Assembly: GCA_029204225.1 (NCBI GenBank)
Contig: CM055106.1
Coordinates: forward strand, 19,294,149 to 19,358,148
Reading direction: 5' to 3'
DNA from: Diphasiastrum complanatum
Lineage: Eukaryota; Streptophyta; Lycopodiopsida; Lycopodiales; Lycopodiaceae
Length of the DNA: 64,000 nucleotides
The notes below the pieces were generated by a model. That model was given only the letters and a program-made list of their open reading frames with translations. It ran no database searches and was not told the origin of the DNA. Below, one piece after another: positions 59,939-64,000 of the stretch. The translations under genes were made by a program, and so were the position numbers. Position 1 is the first letter of the stretch. Every line of letters starts with the position of its first letter.

Positions 59939-60483
59939 CTGAAGCGACAAAAGCTAGTTAAAAGGATTAATTTAAAGGCATAATGTTGTTAGCACTAGAC
60001 TCTAGTACTGAGAGTGACCTATAATTAAATCCATAGCCATAGTATATTCAACATGCTATAATAACTACAAGCCTATAACATAAACAAAGACATGAAAACT
60101 ACAAAGTTTTTAGCCTTTAGGTATATCGTGGACCAACGATAGACAATGATACATCAGATAAGGAGCAACAAAGAAAAAACCGAAATTAACACAAACACCT
60201 GCAATCGTTCTTTTTCTCAAAACATCCTTAGACTCTCTCAATACCAATATTTATAGCCCATAATTCACATTCTACTCTAGAATGCGTTTCAGAGTGCATT
60301 TTTAGGAACACGTTCCAGGATTTATGGTTAGGGTTTCTTGGAACGTGCAATAAGTGTTTTTTTTTTGGTTTTAGAAAAAAAAATAGGAATTCTTGTGTTT
60401 TCTTTGCTTTATCACATTGTAAAATTCTTTTGGTTCCTTGAAAAAAAAATTCTACTGCTTTTTAAGTTCTTTTTTTACCTTTA

Positions 60484-61006
60484 ATTGGTTTGGAGATGTA
60501 TATTCGTTTCATCAACTGCCAAATGGCCAATCGTGAATTGGACACGTATGACCAAAAATTCATCGATTATTTGGCCAAGGTGCTGCCTTTTTATCAAAAG
60601 TTGGCTCAATGGCAATTCGTGTTCGGATTGCCCGCCGACTATCAAAATAAGTGTAAGCAAAATGTTCTCCATACCTTGGAGAATGCTATCCGTGTGACGA
60701 AAACCTATGATAGTCAGTTGTCGCTTCACAAAAAAGAGTGCACTGTCAAATGGCCTCGAAACCAAAGAATGAAAAGTCTAAGAATAAAACGAAAAAATAA
60801 TTTGATGAATTGGATCCTACGGCTCACCAAAAGAAAAAGAACAAGATGCCTATAGTCAAAGACAAGGCACGCAAGCTGGCAATAAAAGAAAATCTTTATT
60901 TCTTGTGCAATAAACCTGGGCATCGAGCAAAATGGTGCCCCAAAAAGAAAAATGAATTGTCGAGCCTCATGACGATGAAGTTACCCGCAGGTAAACTTCC
61001 AAGTTA
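60484..61006 (+). pseudogene. retrotransposon Gag-like fragment
   Basis: One frame (about 60490-60735) reads MANRELDTYDQKFIDYLAKV, WQFVFGLPADYQNKC and LENAIRVTKTYDSQL, a Gag capsid-like helical region. After a frame change near 60760 a Lys-rich stretch leads to LYFLCNKPGHRAKWCPKKK, a CCHC knuckle whose first Cys is lost. It is probably from a gypsy-like element. It lies just upstream of an LTR but is not clearly part of the same element. 59939-60483 shows nothing. Confidence 0.55.
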
Positions 61007-61030
61007 ATTTAGTAGGAAATTGCTTGTGTG

Positions 61031-61522
61031 TGTTACGTCCACGTCCTGTACATAGGATTCGCCATAATCCTCGACTTGGATACACGATACTCCAATACTC
61101 GAGAATATTGGTTACACCTTGTTATTCCAAACAAGTCCAGAAATGTAATTGATAGCCTTGTGAGGACCCAGTCACACATCTTATGACATGTGGAGCTATT
61201 GCATGGGTTAGAACAACTATTGGCATGGTCTGAAGTATCAATAGTAATGACTTGGATGTATGGGAATATTGTATGCCTGCATGGGCACATGCACAAGTAA
61301 AGCAAGGGTTATTTCCTCTAGGAGAAACTCGTCGTACTCTGATTCTAGTTATGTGACTTCATTGCCAGGATCCTCTCTCTACACCTGCATCCTATTATAT
61401 GGCACGGGAGTGAGGGTATTAAAGATTGATCGGTAGCTTCTCATTGGTTGGGAGGTTCGGCTCCACTATCATTCCTTTGTGTGTGTCTTGTAAGCAGGAT
61501 CTTAAACGTGCTTCTCTTTACA
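61031..61522 (+). mobile_element. 492-bp LTR, same family as 14426
   Basis: It is bounded TGTTACGTCC...TTTACA. The first 50 bp match the LTR at 14426. A PBS follows after one base. No PPT precedes it, so it is probably a 5' LTR. 61536-63663 carries no protein I recognise; a purine run GGGGGGGAG before TTGTGGGGACA at about 63331-63350 may mark another element's PPT and LTR start. Confidence 0.6.
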
Positions 61523-61523
61523 G

Positions 61524-61535
61524 TGGTATCAGAGC
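61524..61535 (+). promoter_or_regulatory. primer-binding site
   Basis: TGGTATCAGAGC, the perfect initiator-tRNA-Met complement, lies one base after the LTR end. Confidence 0.85.
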
Positions 61536-63663
61536 AAGGCTTACGAACAAAGGAATTGGAGCTGTGAAGCTTTTTCGTCAACTTTTGAAGGTTTTTCCTA
61601 CTTTTTGATGCATGCAGTTGAAGGAATACTTAGAAACTTTTCATGCATGTTCCCCAACATCCTTTGAAGCTGTCCTATCAATATCAGTACAAAGAACGAA
61701 CTGTAGAGGTTGTGCAAGGCTAGAAACGGGCTAAAAAATGATGATTTCCATGTCCCTTTGGGTATTTAATTCTAGGAAACTGTAAAGGGATCGCCTATGG
61801 TGCTTATACAATCCTTTTGGTAGTCCTTTTGGCCTTCTGATCAGGCCATAGATCTCTGAATTTGGTGCCGGAGGCTTGTGCTCCAATTCGCCATAGATTG
61901 GTGATAGTGCACCCTCTCGTTCTCAGCCCATACTGAGCTTCAGGACCTGTATGAACGCTTCATTGGCCTCTAAAGGACTGTTATAGACTGACTATGATCT
62001 CTCTCTGAGGGCATGCGAAACCTAACATGTGTTTCCAAGTATTCATCTCTAGAAAAGTGCACCCTCGTATTGCTATTTCGGTCGCTCAGAGCTCACACAT
62101 GTGAAGCTGAGGTGGCAGGGTGACGTGGCGGTCATCTCAAAAACATGCCTACCCCCTGTATTGTGGTTTACAACGACCAATTTGGTGCATTGTAGCTCAA
62201 GATATCGCCGTCGAACATTTTGCTAAGACACAAACTGTTCTTGTGCATGTCTATTTTTTCCCAATTTTATAACACTGTGCTTGTGGAAATTGGGTGCATG
62301 GCGATTCTGTGAGTGATTCTGACATTCATGGTAGGTCTACAGTTGTTTTAGTGGTTATACGCATGTACTCTGACGGTTCTGTCATAGACCAGTGAAAGTG
62401 GCTAGTGGATTGTAAGTGACTGGGGTGGGTGGTTTACGTAAAAATTCCGTAATGATGACCGACGACTAATGTTGCGTGCTTTGCATGCCAGTGAAGGCAT
62501 TGGTTTAGTGACTTTGGATATCGAATTGAATATAGGTTCATCAATTTCGATTGCCTTCAGTACTAACAGTATTTTCATCAGAATCTTTGAGTTCTGTAAA
62601 ATGTTTAGAAAAAATAAATTTATTTTTCGAAAATTTGAGATTTCAGTTTTTTACGTTATCTATGAAATGAACTTAGATTATTGAAAGGACCATATTGAAG
62701 ATTTTGGTTACAGTATTTTCATAATAGTTAAGTTATTTCCCGATTATAGATAGTTCAAAATTGACTGAACGACCCGCAAATCCCGTTGTAACCAAAATCT
62801 TGTACCTGCAAATTTGCCAGCAGGTGTCAAAATTTGAATTCAAAAATTGGATAATATGAAATGGCCAGACATAATGAATGAATATTGGATTCTTTATCCA
62901 AGCAAAGGAATTTTGCTGGGTGCTGAAATCCGACTTGAGGGATTCCCATCCATGTAATTTCATATTCTAAGTTTTTGATAGTTTGCTAGTATTGACGGAG
63001 TAATGCCAAGCCGGTTAATGAAAAGGAAAATGTTTCAACTTTTTGATTGGAAAAGTTTAAGTGATAGAAACCGTTTAAAGATAAAAAACAAAAGTCATTC
63101 CCTGAGTTTAATCCTTTGGTTGAGTATATGAAAACGTTCATTTTACTGCTATTATGCATTTAAGTGGATGATTTTTGTGTATTTGTGGATTCAACCCAGT
63201 TATAGGATAACTTATTCCTAGAAATGAATTTTTTCAAACTTTTTCCTACGGAAATATAACAGTTACTATATGTCTTTGAATCTTCCTTCTGCCTTAGCAG
63301 AATGAAATTTTCAGGGGACTGAAAATTCTAGGGGGGGAGTTGTGGGGACATTAGGGGTAGTAAGTGTGCTTTGAAATTATATTTTGCAATCACAATTTTT
63401 TGGAAATCCCCGGGAATAATTGCATAGTACCGATTAGGAATCTTCGAACATTATTCATTTAGTTGAATTCATAACAAATATCTTCACAACCATGAAATTA
63501 TCCAGAGGTTTGGAATGTAATTTGTGATTAGAAATTGAATACATGGATCACATTGGACCCGTTAGTAGTGACATAAGCTTATCTCTAGAGATAATTCTCT
63601 GGATCAGTAGAGATTCAGAAGCTTATCACCAACCTGGGAAAGTTGTTAATGTGATAATGAACC

Positions 63664-64000
63664 ATGTTGATCCTTCTTGTTAAATCACAAAGTCATGTAT
63701 GGACCTTGTATACCCCAGGCAGTGAACAATTCCTGCTTGATGTATTGGGAAAGCCTTCAAGTTCCCCATCACAACTCCTCCATGCCCAGCTAGACTTCTC
63801 CCTTCCCCCAAGAGTTCGTGGACCCTGGTCAGGAGGGACCTTCGACCAAATGTTGGATTTTCAAGCTGAGCAGGCTACCACAGCTGCTCAAAAAAATTTC
63901 TGATGTTGTACCATCGGGACACAGTCCCAAAGATGCCACAGCTCCAGAGGGCTTTGTGCCTGAAGAAGATTTTGTTGATGACGAGCCGGAGCAGAAAAAT
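63664..64000 (+). other. unidentified open region at the window edge
   Basis: A frame of 79 codons (63664-63900) contains GSEQFLLDVLGKPSSSPSQL, SLPPRVRGPWSGGTFDQML and DFQAEQATTAA, and stops after an A7 run. In another frame the sequence stays open from about 63893 to the end with an acidic composition (PEGFVPEEDFVDDEPEQKN). The composition looks coding, and a one-base slip in the A run would explain the switch. I recognise no family. It could be a retroelement leader protein or a captured gene piece. Confidence 0.35.

Overview
This window looks like nuclear DNA of a land plant with a large, repeat-rich genome. Ty1/copia, Ty3/gypsy and LINE remnants cover much of it, GT-AG introns reach 21 kb, and the only host gene I recognise has about 735 coding bases visible across 60 kb. 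Intron size and repeat load would suit a conifer or a fern, but I cannot name the species.

Host gene. One minus-strand gene runs through nearly the whole window. Nine exons (59938-59875, 59232-59153, 49843-49760, 42199-42115, 32800-32715, 11452-11316, 11124-11064, 8969-8871 and 39-1) have GT-AG borders, compatible phases and no stop. Together they read as a crotonase-fold 3-hydroxyisobutyryl-CoA hydrolase-like protein. The first exons lie to the right of the window and the C-terminal end lies to the left. Almost everything else is intron content.

Intron 40-8870 holds an AT-hook, proline-rich pseudogene, LINE 3' ends with pyrimidine tails, a frameshifted LINE (LINE A) split by copia pieces, and two internally deleted LINE derivatives. 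Intron 11453-32714 holds decayed copia pieces and a clear nest: Copia A (22096-28120, 682-bp LTRs differing at 5 sites, target duplication ACTGC) sits in the leader of the older deletion derivative Copia B (19185-28664). Intron 32801-42114 has two copia elements joined head to head (about 37319) and a gypsy pol remnant. Intron 42200-49759 has a gypsy-like LTR and a retroelement leader with five 80-bp tandem repeats. Intron 49844-59152 carries LINE Y and LINE B in tandem, joined through (CT)n tracts and scrambled by an inversion of about 2 kb. To the right lie a gypsy-like gag, an LTR with primer-binding site, and an unidentified acidic ORF at the window edge.

The most unusual system is the LINE family. 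Copies end in a pyrimidine tail (T, TTTC or TTC runs passing into (CT)n) instead of poly(A), next to a small hairpin whose stem changes with compensation between subfamilies. (CT)n tracts also lie at the 5' borders of other copies in the same orientation. This suggests a LINE that inserts into (CT)n, including the tails of earlier copies, and so builds head-to-tail arrays. All functions are inferred from reading the sequence; no database search was run.
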